Source: Bacteroidales bacterium (GTDB lineage Bacteria > Bacteroidota > Bacteroidia > Bacteroidales > UBA3663). Taken from it: DNA of 64,000 bases. The stretch spans positions 43,366 to 107,365 of the forward strand of contig JAFZTS010000054.1 of the NCBI GenBank assembly GCA_017618715.1, in the 5' to 3' direction. How positions within the stretch are numbered: position 1 is the first letter of the stretch; each line of letters starts with the position of its first letter. Below the pieces are notes generated by a model that saw nothing but the letters and a program-made list of their open reading frames with translations, did no database searches and was not told the origin of the DNA. Positions 1 through 8,261 of this stretch are shown in pieces. The position numbers and the translations under genes were made by a program.

Positions 1-66
1 ATTTATAAAAAATCTGTGATATTTCGTTCTTTTTTACCCGAAAAAATGCATGTTGACACTAAAATA

Positions 67-98
67 CTTGTTTTTTTGGTGTTTTTACCCTAATTTTG
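67..98 (+). promoter_or_regulatory. Promoter of the TrmH-family gene
   Basis: A Bacteroidetes -7 box TAATTTTG (91-98) lies 20 nt after a CTTG -33 box (67-70). The predicted start of transcription is near 105, about 15 nt before the ATG at 120. Confidence 0.6.
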
Positions 99-119
99 CA
101 GCGTTAAATACACAGTTTG

Positions 120-983
120 ATGCAGATTCTGACAAAAAACAAAATCAAGGAAATACGCGCTTTGGAGCAACACAAGGGGCGCCGAGAGCAGCATGCATGG
201 CTTGCTGAGGGCAATCGTATGGTGGGTGATCTGCTGGCTTCCGATGCCTTCGAATGTCGCAAATTAGTGGCTACCCGCTCGTGGTGGGAAAGCCATCCTG
301 AGTATGCCGAAAAGGCCGAGGAATGCTACGAAGTGACGAGCGCCGAGATGCAACGCGTTTCCCTCCTTCAAGCTCCCCAAGACGTCCTCGCCGTCTTCGA
401 CATGACTCGGAAAGATGCCACCTCTTCCGAGACCTCGGAATACTCAGAATCCTCCGAGTACTCTGAATATTCCGATTACTCCGATTACTCCGAGAATTCT
501 GATCACTCTGAGCCCTCTACCACTCTCTCCCTCCTCCTCGACGAGGTGCAAGACCCGGGCAATCTCGGCACAATCATCCGTACCGCCGATTGGTTCGGTG
601 TGCGCGACATCTATTGTGCACCCGGCACGGCTGACTGTTTCAATGCGAAAGTAGTGCAAGCTACGATGAGTGCGCTTGCCCGTGTGCGTGTGCATTATTT
701 CACATCGAAGGACGATGTTTGCGATTGGCTCCGTCATTGTCAATGTCCCATCTATGGCACCTTCCTCGAAGGAGAGAACTTCTACGCCTCACAGCTTCAG
801 ACACCCGCTGTCCTCGTCATGGGCAACGAGGGGCGCGGCATCTCGTCCGAAGTGGCTGCCCTGGTCACCCACAAGCTGCTCATCCCCCACTTCTCCTCTG
901 ATGGCCAGCACGTCGAATCCCTCAATGTCAGCGTTGCCACCGCCATCTGCCTGAGCGAGTTGAGGCGGAAATTATCTGTGTGA
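120..983 (+). CDS. TrmH/SpoU-family RNA 2'-O-methyltransferase
   Basis: A 287-residue SPOUT-class methyltransferase predicted to methylate a ribose 2'-OH of rRNA or tRNA using S-adenosylmethionine. The N-terminal 100 residues resemble the SpoU substrate-binding domain (KIKEIRAL, AEGNRMVGDLL). The C-terminal half carries the three family motifs: DPGNLGTIIRTADWFG, VMGNEGRGIS and LNVSVATAICLSEL, which build the knotted SAM site. The usual ATG at 120 is preferred over the TTG one codon upstream. Odd feature: the linker between the two domains holds about ten Ser-Asp/Glu-x triplets coded by a 9-bp repeat (426-515), which family members normally lack. Which nucleotide it modifies cannot be told. 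It is followed 42 nt later by an outer-membrane protein gene on the same strand. Confidence 0.9.
   Translation: MQILTKNKIKEIRALEQHKGRREQHAWLAEGNRMVGDLLASDAFECRKLVATRSWWESHPEYAEKAEECYEVTSAEMQRVSLLQAPQDVLAVFDMTRKDATSSETSEYSESSEYSEYSDYSDYSENSDHSEPSTTLSLLLDEVQDPGNLGTIIRTADWFGVRDIYCAPGTADCFNAKVVQATMSALARVRVHYFTSKDDVCDWLRHCQCPIYGTFLEGENFYASQLQTPAVLVMGNEGRGISSEVAALVTHKLLIPHFSSDGQHVESLNVSVATAICLSELRRKLSV
426..515 (+). repeat. 9-bp minisatellite inside the methyltransferase gene
   Basis: Ten consecutive 9-bp units of the form TCnGAnnnn (for example TCCGATTAC twice in a row at 471-488) keep the reading frame and encode SET-SEY-SES-SEY-SEY-SDY-SDY-SEN-SDH-SEP. The same unit recurs on the minus strand at 17196-17249 in an unrelated gene. 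Confidence 0.9.
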
Positions 984-1025
984 ATCTGAGTAAATCTGTG
1001 ACCTTAAAACCTACCTCTGTTAACC

Positions 1026-3260
1026 ATGAATAGAAAAATCTCATATTTGTGTGTCTTCTTCGCGAGCATCCTGATGTCCGCCCAAGCGCAGCAGGCCGAT
1101 ACCTTGACCACGGCCGAGCGACGCAGCAGCCAAAACGTCCTGCTCAACGCCTCTTCCGAATCCCAGCCACGCATCATCTCCCTTGGCATCCCGCAATGGG
1201 GCGGTGCCATCATCGACGATGGCCTCCCCTCCTCGATGTTCAACGATTTCTTCCCCGGTTTCTGGTCATGGCATAGCGGATTGGGCACAGCTTCGCTCGA
1301 ATTGACACGTCTCGACGAATCCGCTCTCCAGCTCGGTCATACGGGCTACTACCCCATGTCCGTCTCGCGCGTCGGTGCCGACCGTCCCGAGGGCGCAGTT
1401 ACCTATACCATCAATCATTACGGCCGCAATCAGATCGACCTCAATTATGCCACGCCAATGGGGCGAGGTTGGGGCATTGATCTAAATGTCTATCAGGACC
1501 TTAACCGAGGTTCAAATCATCTCGACCTTGCCTATCTTCAGGAACATATCCAATATTATAAGGTAGGACTCTCCAAGAAGTTTGACGACGATAAAGGACG
1601 CCTCTTCGCCACCTATCTTTACACCAAGAAGTTCAACATCAGCGACCCCTATGGCCCCTTCATCTTTGTGGGCGATGGCAGTGTGAAGTCTTACGAGGAT
1701 TTCGACCTTGGCCGCGACCAGTACCTGCCTTCCACCGCTGTGTTCGACTATGTCGATATTGCCGACGGACAAACCAAGTCGCGTCGCTTCGTCGATGATG
1801 CAGGCATCTTCATCCATCAGTTCACCGCTGGGCTTGAACGCAAGCTATCGAGCGCTACATTCACGCTCAATACCCGCCTGCGCTTCTGCCATTGCGACCT
1901 CACCGAGGCGATGCTCGGCTCCATCGAAGATGCTGCACGCCAATCAGGCTATACCTACACCGATGGCACGCCCTACCTCGGCAAGGTGCAGACGCGCTAT
2001 ATGTGCTATTATCAATGCGACTGTGACGAATGGTTCACCACGGCCACGCTAAAGGGACATACTGACCGCTTTGAGTGGACCACTGGTGCCAACCTTTGGT
2101 TTGATTGGACCAACGACCATGTGATGACCACCAATTTCGCCCACGAAGCCAGCAAGAACCCTGCTGCGCTTCGTTATGGAGGCCGCTTGTTCTATGCTCC
2201 CAACACCGGTGCTTGGTTCCTCGAAGGACATCAGAGCCGCTACGCCCTTTTCGGCCAAGGGCAATGGAAACTCTCGCCACGTCTTACGTTGCGAGGAGGT
2301 CTGCGTCTCGAATACAGCAATCTCGGTGGCGATGGAGCCTTCAACCTTGATGGCAAGGAGAACAACACCCGCACCGAAGGTTGGAACCTCGCAATGCCAG
2401 GAGTCACACGCACGCCGTTCTCGGTCAACAACTTCAATGGGGCGGCTACCCTCGTCGCATTCTATCACATCAACCGTGCTTGGGGCCTTGAGCTCGATGC
2501 CATCGCCACACGCCAGCATGCCGAGTTGTGGCAGTTTAGCGAAGCCTCCCTCCCCTCCGACAAGCCGAAGAACAATGTGTTGGTGCGCGGCGGCGTCAAC
2601 TTCAAGAACTCGTGGCTCGACTTCCAATCGATGTTATCCTACTATCGGCAGGACAACAACTACTCCACCGCCCTGTGGACGCATGAGCTGACAAAGGCCG
2701 TAGGCAGTTATCCTGAAGGCTACAACGAAACCCTCTACATCGGCTCGGGATACAGCATGGAGGTGTTGGGATGGACCACCGACGTGTTGATCAACGCGGG
2801 CGACTTCCATTTCCACGGCCTGCTTACCCTGCGCAGTCCGCAGTACAGCGACTATCGTTTCCAGCCACGTTTCAGCGACGGATATACCGAGACCTTCGAT
2901 TTCTCGAACAAGAACATCACCGAATCCCCCTCCGTTGAGATGGAATTGGAACCTTCCTACAGCCCCGGCAAATGGCGTTTCTGGGTAAGTGCCCGCTACT
3001 ATAGCCGCCAGTATGTCAACATCACCAACAGCCTCTATTTCAAACCCCATTGGGAGACCTTCGCCGGCATCGACCTCACCCTCAACGAGAAGGTCCAGTT
3101 CGGTGTCAATGTCGTGAACTTCCTCAATCAAACCGGCGCAAGTTCCGGCATCCAAGCCGCTTCGCTCGCCACCGATGCCACCCCCTTCAAGAACTATCTC
3201 ACTTCCGGCACATACCTCCGTCCCTTCACGCTCGAATTCACTTCGACACTCCGTTTCTGA
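1026..3260 (+). CDS. TonB-dependent receptor-like outer-membrane protein
   Basis: A 744-residue exported protein with a signal peptide (about 1-21, ending AQA) and a C-terminal phenylalanine (TLRF) as expected for an outer-membrane beta-barrel. The first 130 residues look like a weakly conserved plug domain (NVLLNASSESQPRIISLG ... INHYGRNQIDLNY), followed by long stretches of alternating hydrophobic strands and a receptor-like end (YYSRQYVNITNSL, LNEKVQFGVNVVNFLNQTG). It lacks the N-terminal carboxypeptidase-regulatory domain and the repeated SusC signature, so it is closer to classical TonB-dependent receptors; the ligand is unknown. The ATG at 1026 is followed directly by a typical signal peptide. 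It may be co-transcribed with the methyltransferase upstream and the acetyltransferase 29 nt downstream. Confidence 0.75.
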   Translation: MNRKISYLCVFFASILMSAQAQQADTLTTAERRSSQNVLLNASSESQPRIISLGIPQWGGAIIDDGLPSSMFNDFFPGFWSWHSGLGTASLELTRLDESALQLGHTGYYPMSVSRVGADRPEGAVTYTINHYGRNQIDLNYATPMGRGWGIDLNVYQDLNRGSNHLDLAYLQEHIQYYKVGLSKKFDDDKGRLFATYLYTKKFNISDPYGPFIFVGDGSVKSYEDFDLGRDQYLPSTAVFDYVDIADGQTKSRRFVDDAGIFIHQFTAGLERKLSSATFTLNTRLRFCHCDLTEAMLGSIEDAARQSGYTYTDGTPYLGKVQTRYMCYYQCDCDEWFTTATLKGHTDRFEWTTGANLWFDWTNDHVMTTNFAHEASKNPAALRYGGRLFYAPNTGAWFLEGHQSRYALFGQGQWKLSPRLTLRGGLRLEYSNLGGDGAFNLDGKENNTRTEGWNLAMPGVTRTPFSVNNFNGAATLVAFYHINRAWGLELDAIATRQHAELWQFSEASLPSDKPKNNVLVRGGVNFKNSWLDFQSMLSYYRQDNNYSTALWTHELTKAVGSYPEGYNETLYIGSGYSMEVLGWTTDVLINAGDFHFHGLLTLRSPQYSDYRFQPRFSDGYTETFDFSNKNITESPSVEMELEPSYSPGKWRFWVSARYYSRQYVNITNSLYFKPHWETFAGIDLTLNEKVQFGVNVVNFLNQTGASSGIQAASLATDATPFKNYLTSGTYLRPFTLEFTSTLRF

Positions 3261-3289
3261 AACAAGCTCGACTAATTAATTAGCCAATT

Positions 3290-3820
3290 ATGAACAAAAA
3301 AGTTACCTTATTGCCTCTGGAGGAAGATGACCGCGAGCAGTTCATCGCCGACAACCAGGAAGCTTTCCTTTATGGTGCTACGCAGGAGTTTGGAATGCGT
3401 GATGACCACTTCGAGGAGGATGGTGAGATCATTTCAAAGGAGACCATCCGCAACGCTATCGACGCCCCTGGTGCCGAGACTTACCGAATCGTATGCGACG
3501 GCCAGAAGGTGGGCGGCGTAGTGATAAACTTGAACTCCGAAACCCAAACTGGCGACCTCGAATTGCTTTTCGTCTCACCCCATGTCCACAGCCGAGGTAT
3601 AGGTTTCGCCGCGTGGCAGGCCATCGAGCAAATGCACCCCGAAATCAGGGTTTGGGAAACAGTTACCCCCTATTTCGAGAAGCGCAACATTCATTTCTAT
3701 GTCAATCGTTGCGGTTTCCACATCGTCGAATTCTTCAACAGTCACCATCCCGATCCCCACGACCAGTCATCCGATGATGACGATTCCGATGGCATGTTCC
3801 GTTTTCAGAAGGTGATGTGA
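3290..3820 (+). CDS. GNAT-family N-acetyltransferase
   Basis: A 176-residue cytoplasmic protein with the layout of a GCN5-related acetyltransferase that moves an acetyl group from acetyl-CoA to an amine. The central strand LELLFVSPHVHSRGIGFAAWQ fits motif A, including a loop similar to the R/Q-x-x-G-x-G/A acetyl-CoA pyrophosphate loop (S-R-G-I-G-F), and FYVNRCGFHIVEFFN fits the conserved C-terminal strand. The end is acidic (DDDDSD). The substrate cannot be predicted. It lies 29 nt behind the receptor gene on the same strand. Confidence 0.8.
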   Translation: MNKKVTLLPLEEDDREQFIADNQEAFLYGATQEFGMRDDHFEEDGEIISKETIRNAIDAPGAETYRIVCDGQKVGGVVINLNSETQTGDLELLFVSPHVHSRGIGFAAWQAIEQMHPEIRVWETVTPYFEKRNIHFYVNRCGFHIVEFFNSHHPDPHDQSSDDDDSDGMFRFQKVM

Positions 3821-3881
3821 CTATTTTTTCAAAAATATCGACGATTCACCCGCCATTTTTCCCGTTTCACCTCCCTATCAC

Positions 3882-3912
3882 TTTGTGTTTTGACTATATT
3901 GTACTACCTTTG
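3882..3912 (+). promoter_or_regulatory. Promoter of a short non-coding unit
   Basis: TTTG (3882-3885), a 19-nt spacer, then TACCTTTG (3905-3912): a near-perfect Bacteroidetes housekeeping promoter with no gene-length ORF behind it. Transcription should start near 3919. Confidence 0.65.
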
Positions 3913-3918
3913 TCCTCG

Positions 3919-4037
3919 AAATACAAAGGCTTTACTTATGACAGACTATTTACGAAATTAATTCGCGAAAGAGACAAGAAGATATGTATTATCTGACCAG
4001 CAAGCCTGCCTGAGAAGGTCGGCTTGCTCCTTTTTTT
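3919..4037 (+). ncRNA. Candidate small RNA of about 120 nt
   Basis: The interval runs from a strong promoter (3882-3912) to a hairpin with a T-run (3999-4037). It contains only very short ORFs (ATG at 3938, 7 codons; ATG at 3984, 9 codons, ending inside the terminator stem). The element GACC (3995-3998) can pair with GGTC (4017-4020), competing with the terminator loop, so an attenuator-like switch is conceivable. Alternatives are a leader-peptide attenuator whose downstream gene was lost, or an independent sRNA. No known RNA family was recognised. Confidence 0.5.
3999..4037 (+). terminator. Intrinsic terminator of the small RNA unit
   Basis: An 8-bp perfect stem AGCAAGCC (3999-4006) / GGCTTGCT (4021-4028) is followed by CC and a run of seven T (4031-4037). 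Confidence 0.8.
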
Positions 4038-4622
4038 ATAGATCATTTACCTAAGCCTCTTTACGCTCGAATTCATCTCAACGCTTAGGTTTTGAGACGT
4101 TACAACAGCAGAAAAAGCAATATAATGTCCCTTTTTATTGCAAATTCTGTAGTTTTTGTTGTTGAAAAAATGAATCTCACATCAACTAAATGAGCCACAT
4201 TTGATCGATTTTTCGTCGAAAAATGCAGTTCAAACATATCTTTTCAGGCCTTTGAGAGGAGTAATTTGCTGAATTCTGAGTCTTTTGCAGGGTTTTGTAT
4301 GGCAAGAACTAATTAAAAATTATTATATAACAAGTTGAATTATAATAAATTAGATTTTTTGATGATACGGCTCGCAATCTCAAATCTCAATTAGTTTTTT
4401 AGGCATATCCATTCCAGCATCTATTTACTTATATTATTAATTATTAATTAGTTATAAATTTTAAAAAGAGGGTTTCGTCATAGATTGAGACCCATTTTTT
4501 TAACTGAGATTTGAGATTTGTGATTTTTGGGATTTAACTAATTCCTCTATAAGGCAAGTTATAGCCTCGTCTATTTCGTGCCAGATTTGATTCCATAGAA
4601 ACATAATTCTATGTTTATCGCA
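4038..4622. other. AT-rich gene-free stretch with a split inverted repeat
   Basis: No convincing coding potential. A sequence around 4376-4397 (CTCAAATCTCAATTAGTT core) recurs inverted at 4501-4518 (AACTGAGATTTGAG core), about 120 bp apart, enclosing a very AT-rich interior. This could be the remnant of a small mobile element; nothing else recognisable is present. Confidence 0.35.
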
Positions 4623-4945
4623 AGATGGTACTGGTTGTGTGCGCATAGTACACCATCGTAGCGAGATGGTACTGCTTGTGAACACTTAATACAATCTACA
4701 TGGCAAGATGGTACTGCTTGTGAACACTTGATACAATCCACATGGCGAGATGGTACTGGTTGCGAACACATAGTACATTATCGTCGCGAGATGGTACTGC
4801 TTGTGAACATTTGATACCATTTTTCGGCGAGATTGCATTACTTGTGAACAGATAGTGCAGCATCGTCGCGATGCGGGATTGCTTGTGAACACTTGATGCA
4901 ACCTATACGGCAATACGGTACTGCTTGTGAACAAGGAGTACAATA
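4623..4945. repeat. 41/42-bp degenerate tandem repeat, eight copies
   Basis: Units begin at 4623, 4664, 4706, 4748, 4789, 4830, 4871 and 4913, each starting near AGATGGTACTGCTTGTGAAC. Two sub-types alternate irregularly: one continues with CACTTGATACAATC, the other with CACATAGTACA...ATCGTCGCG. The last copy is partial. Unit length switches between 41 and 42 bp, so no reading frame is kept and short ORFs across the array are not genes. There are no identical repeats with unique spacers, so it is not a CRISPR array. Confidence 0.85.
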
Positions 4946-4954
4946 GAATAATAA

Positions 4955-4984
4955 AAAGGCACACCAACTATGCGGCGTGCCTTT
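4955..4984 (-). terminator. Terminator of the subtilisin gene
   Basis: Stem AAAGGCAC (4955-4962) / GTGCCTTT (4977-4984), about 40 nt beyond the stop codon of the minus-strand peptidase gene and followed in that direction by a T-rich tract. Confidence 0.7.
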
Positions 4985-5021
4985 CTAAATCAAAAAGAGG
5001 TTATTTGTTTATGGGAATGTA

Positions 5022-7130
5022 TCACTTCACGAAATACATACGTCCTCCTTTGACATAGATGCCGTGGGTGGGAGTGTTTACGCGGCGGCCTTGCAGGTCG
5101 AAGATTTCATCGGCGTGGCTTTCGGGTGTAGCTTGAATACCTCTAAGGTCTGAATGTGAAAGGATGTATTCGATGCCTTGGGCGGCATTGATCTTACCAT
5201 AGCCCCAGCGGATGGGATCGTGGGCGGTGAAGTCGTCGTTGACCGATGATTGGCGGATGACTTCCTTCACGTCTTCCAAGGTAAGGTTGGGATTTGCTTG
5301 CAACCAGCAAGCTACGATGCCGCTCACCACGGGACATGCCATCGACGTACCGCTCTCGGCTCCATAAGGATAGCCCTGCCATTGCATCTCATCGAGTACG
5401 GTTTCACTAGGAGACAGGCAGTAGTGGCTCCATGACGAAACGACGTTGACACCAGGAGCACTTACCACCGGCTGGGTGATGTCGTTGAATGAGGTGCCAT
5501 AGCTTGAGAACCAAGCGTAGTCGTTGAGGGTGTATTCCTCTTCTTCTTCGTCTTCGAGCGACGAACCATCATAGCTGCGGTATTCGGTATTGGCGCAATA
5601 GGCACCAACGCTGATGACGCCGGGGATGCATGTCCAGTCGCCTGCCGACATCTCGCTGTCGCCTATGACGTAGCCCGGGAACTCGAAGATGTTGAAGCCG
5701 CCGAGGTTGTCCCACATGTCGATTTCTGTGCCGGCTGAGCCGGAAACGGTGAGCATGAAAAGGCAAAGGCTCTTGAATGTGCCATCGGTGTATGTAGTGA
5801 TGCTCAGCGTGCCGTCGCCGTTGTCACAAGCGATGAGATCCACCTCGCCACTGAAATAGGACGACAGGGTGGCGTCGTCGCCATCGTTGAGAGTGATATA
5901 CTGTGTCTCGCCGCCCAAGGTTGCCACGCATTCTTCGCTGCTCCACACCTCGCGGAGCCTACCTGAAAACTGATTGACGGTGAGCAGGCTGACCTTAACG
6001 CTCACACGATCGCCGCAGCGGGTGTAGCCAACTGCATCGTCAGTGATGACATAGTCGCCGTTATCATCCTGAACGAGTGCCAGAAGGGTCTTGAATGAAG
6101 AGCTGTTTTCGGTGAATTGTCGATAAAGATGGATGGGATAGCCGCCCTCGTTGCCAGCTGAAAAGACGGGAATGATGGTGTTTGATGCAGCCTGAATGGC
6201 TTCGGGCACGGTTCCCGTACCGTTGTGCCGACCACTATGGCTGTTGAGGCTGCCGCTGAACACCAGTGGTTGACCACTCTTCTGAGCGTAAGCCGTAGCA
6301 AAGGCGAGGACGAGTTCCATGACATCGTTCTCATCGTCAATATACTCGGCCAACTCCTCTTCATCAACTTCTTCGTTAATGCCGATAAATACGATATCGG
6401 CCTCGGGCGCCATGCCGCCGAATCCCATAGGCGTGAGGGAGCCTGCTGCAATGCCTGCGGTATGCGTGCCATGATACTCATTGGGGGCATCGGTGGTCAG
6501 GGTGGCGATAAGTTCGGGAGTGTCATAAACGGAGCCTGGGAATTCGATCGTGCCGGCCTCGGGGTCATCGATAGTGAACTTGTTGCCGTTGTAGTCTCCA
6601 ATCAAGAAGACACATTTGATGCGCGAGTTTCCGTCGGCATCCTTGAACGCGGGGTGCTGGAAGTCTATTCCGCCGTCGAATACACAGACGGTGACACCAC
6701 GCCCCGTATAGGGTGTCTCGATGGTGGCAGAGGTGCCGTTGATAAGGTTGATGCCCGTTTCACGGCGCGTCACGTCGGTCTTCCTTTTGCCCTTGTGGCC
6801 GTTGTCGATGCGTACCACTCCTTCTATCTTGTTGAGGGCATCCACCTGGTCGACTGGAATGCTGATGATGGCTTGCTGGCCGATTTTGCCTTGAATCGTG
6901 GCACCAGCCTCACGAAGCTGGGCGTAGGTTTCGCGTGCGTTCTGCTCGGCCACTTTCACCACTAATCTCATGGTTTGCTTGGCGGGTGCCATGGTTTTGC
7001 CATGGCTCACCTTCTCGGCTCTTGCCTTGTGTTGAGCGATTTTCAACTGAGCTTGAGGAGTGAGTTTCACTTGTGCCATCGTCGTCAGGACGAAGGTGCA
7101 CAGCATAAGAATCGTTAATAGTCTTTTCAT
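5022..7130 (-). CDS. Secreted subtilisin-like (S8) serine peptidase with T9SS tail
   Basis: A 702-residue exported peptidase. Start at 7130 chosen because MKRLLTILMLCTFVLTTMAQ is a clean signal peptide; the longer ORF adds 21 implausible residues. An inhibitor-like propeptide (about 50-110) precedes the S8 domain, whose triad is visible: Asp152 in FDGGIDFQHP, His220 in YHGTHTAGIAAG and Ser596 in GTSMACPVVSG. An insert of about 200 residues separates the His and Ser motifs. The last 25 residues (DLQGRRV ... GIYVKGGRMYFVK) form a T9SS-type sorting tail, so it is likely surface-attached or released. It is the last gene of a minus-strand run, 11 nt behind a glycosyltransferase gene, and ends at a terminator. 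The substrate is unknown. Confidence 0.9.
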   Translation of the reverse strand: MKRLLTILMLCTFVLTTMAQVKLTPQAQLKIAQHKARAEKVSHGKTMAPAKQTMRLVVKVAEQNARETYAQLREAGATIQGKIGQQAIISIPVDQVDALNKIEGVVRIDNGHKGKRKTDVTRRETGINLINGTSATIETPYTGRGVTVCVFDGGIDFQHPAFKDADGNSRIKCVFLIGDYNGNKFTIDDPEAGTIEFPGSVYDTPELIATLTTDAPNEYHGTHTAGIAAGSLTPMGFGGMAPEADIVFIGINEEVDEEELAEYIDDENDVMELVLAFATAYAQKSGQPLVFSGSLNSHSGRHNGTGTVPEAIQAASNTIIPVFSAGNEGGYPIHLYRQFTENSSSFKTLLALVQDDNGDYVITDDAVGYTRCGDRVSVKVSLLTVNQFSGRLREVWSSEECVATLGGETQYITLNDGDDATLSSYFSGEVDLIACDNGDGTLSITTYTDGTFKSLCLFMLTVSGSAGTEIDMWDNLGGFNIFEFPGYVIGDSEMSAGDWTCIPGVISVGAYCANTEYRSYDGSSLEDEEEEEYTLNDYAWFSSYGTSFNDITQPVVSAPGVNVVSSWSHYCLSPSETVLDEMQWQGYPYGAESGTSMACPVVSGIVACWLQANPNLTLEDVKEVIRQSSVNDDFTAHDPIRWGYGKINAAQGIEYILSHSDLRGIQATPESHADEIFDLQGRRVNTPTHGIYVKGGRMYFVK

Positions 7131-7141
7131 AAATAGTTTTT

Positions 7142-8242
7142 TCAAAGTCCAAGGTCGCTGTATTTCTTGATTCCTTTCTTGTAGTATTTCCAAACGATGC
7201 TGAACTGCTGCTGCAGGAAGCTCTTGGCCGTTCCGAAGCCCACAAGTTCTCTGACAGTGTATTGACTATCAATCATCTGCTCTGCTTCGCGATGAGCGTC
7301 ATATACGGCCTTGAAGTTTCGGAACTCTCCGCGTCGGAGGAAGTTGGCGGCCGCTACCCCATCGAGCAGTTTGCGTCGGCGGATAAGGTGCCTGTATTGT
7401 TCGATTGGCAGGTTCTTCCACATCATCACGATGCTGTTGCGGAAGTTCAGTTTCGTCTTCTTCGGGTTGCCTTGCGGCAAGCTGGCACCTCCCAGATGAT
7501 ACACTTTCGACTGGGGTACACAAGCGATATCGTAACCCATACGACGGAGCCTCCAACAAAGGTCAATCTCTTCCATGTGGGCATAGAAACGTCGATCCAG
7601 GCCGCCGGCTTTCATATAGAGCTCTGTGCGTATCATAAGGCAAGCGCCCGAAGCCCACATCACGGGCCACGCCTGGCCGTCGGGCAGGTCATATTGCCCC
7701 AGGTCCTCCTCCACCGTGTCGAAGATACGGCCACGGCAATAGGGGAAGCAAAGGTTGTCGAGGTATCCGCCGCAAGCGCCTGCATATTCGAACAACTTCT
7801 CGTTGCCGTCCTTGAGGATTTTGGGCTGAAGGGCAGCGCAATTCGGATGACTGTCCATGTAGCGAATCATCGGTTCGAGCCAACCCTCGGGCACCCTCAC
7901 GTCGTCGTTGAGCAGGACGGCATAGTCGGGCGATTCCATTCGATGTACCTCAAAGACGTTGCCTGTGGGGCTCCGCCGTTCTTCCTGCTTGAGCACCGTG
8001 ATGATGTCGATGGCCTGGTTGTATCCCTCGGCAAAGCCAAAGTTTTTTTCGAGCTTGATGACATTCACCGAAGGAAACTCTTCCCTAAGGAGCTTGAGGC
8101 TCTTGTCGGTCGATCCGTTGTCAGCCACCACCACCTCGGCAAGTTCCTCAGGCGTGTTCTTGACCACCGAAGGCAGGTAACGACGCAGCAGGCCTTTCTG
8201 TTCGCCGTTCCAATTGAGTATGATAACTGCTGTTTTTGACAT
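7142..8242 (-). CDS. Family 2 glycosyltransferase
   Basis: A 366-residue inverting GT-A glycosyltransferase of the rhamnosyl/GlcNAc-transferase-like type. Visible motifs: VIILNWNG at the N-terminus, VADNGSTDKSL (nucleotide binding), LLNDDVRVPEGW (metal-binding DDV, playing the DxD role), and HMEEIDLCWRLRRMGY (the ED-x-D-x-x-x-R region with the catalytic base). The start at 8242 (MSKTAVII) is preferred to a Met six codons upstream that only adds MLRRIL. No membrane segment is evident, so it works at the inner face of the membrane, probably in lipopolysaccharide or surface-glycan assembly. It sits 19 nt behind the DUF5686 gene in a run with lpxH and a sugar nucleotidyltransferase. Confidence 0.88.
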   Translation of the reverse strand: MSKTAVIILNWNGEQKGLLRRYLPSVVKNTPEELAEVVVADNGSTDKSLKLLREEFPSVNVIKLEKNFGFAEGYNQAIDIITVLKQEERRSPTGNVFEVHRMESPDYAVLLNDDVRVPEGWLEPMIRYMDSHPNCAALQPKILKDGNEKLFEYAGACGGYLDNLCFPYCRGRIFDTVEEDLGQYDLPDGQAWPVMWASGACLMIRTELYMKAGGLDRRFYAHMEEIDLCWRLRRMGYDIACVPQSKVYHLGGASLPQGNPKKTKLNFRNSIVMMWKNLPIEQYRHLIRRRKLLDGVAAANFLRRGEFRNFKAVYDAHREAEQMIDSQYTVRELVGFGTAKSFLQQQFSIVWKYYKKGIKKYSDLGL

Positions 8243-8261
8243 CAGAATCCTTCTTAACAAG

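Noticed and set aside
4623..4945. CRISPR array
   Set aside because: Units are contiguous and imperfect with no unique spacers, and no cas genes are nearby.
4500..4967. Minus-strand ORFs of 61-93 codons over the tandem array
   Set aside because: Unit length alternates between 41 and 42 bp, so any frame breaks; the repeated peptide fragments are by-products of the DNA repeat, and no promoter or signal for translation is seen.
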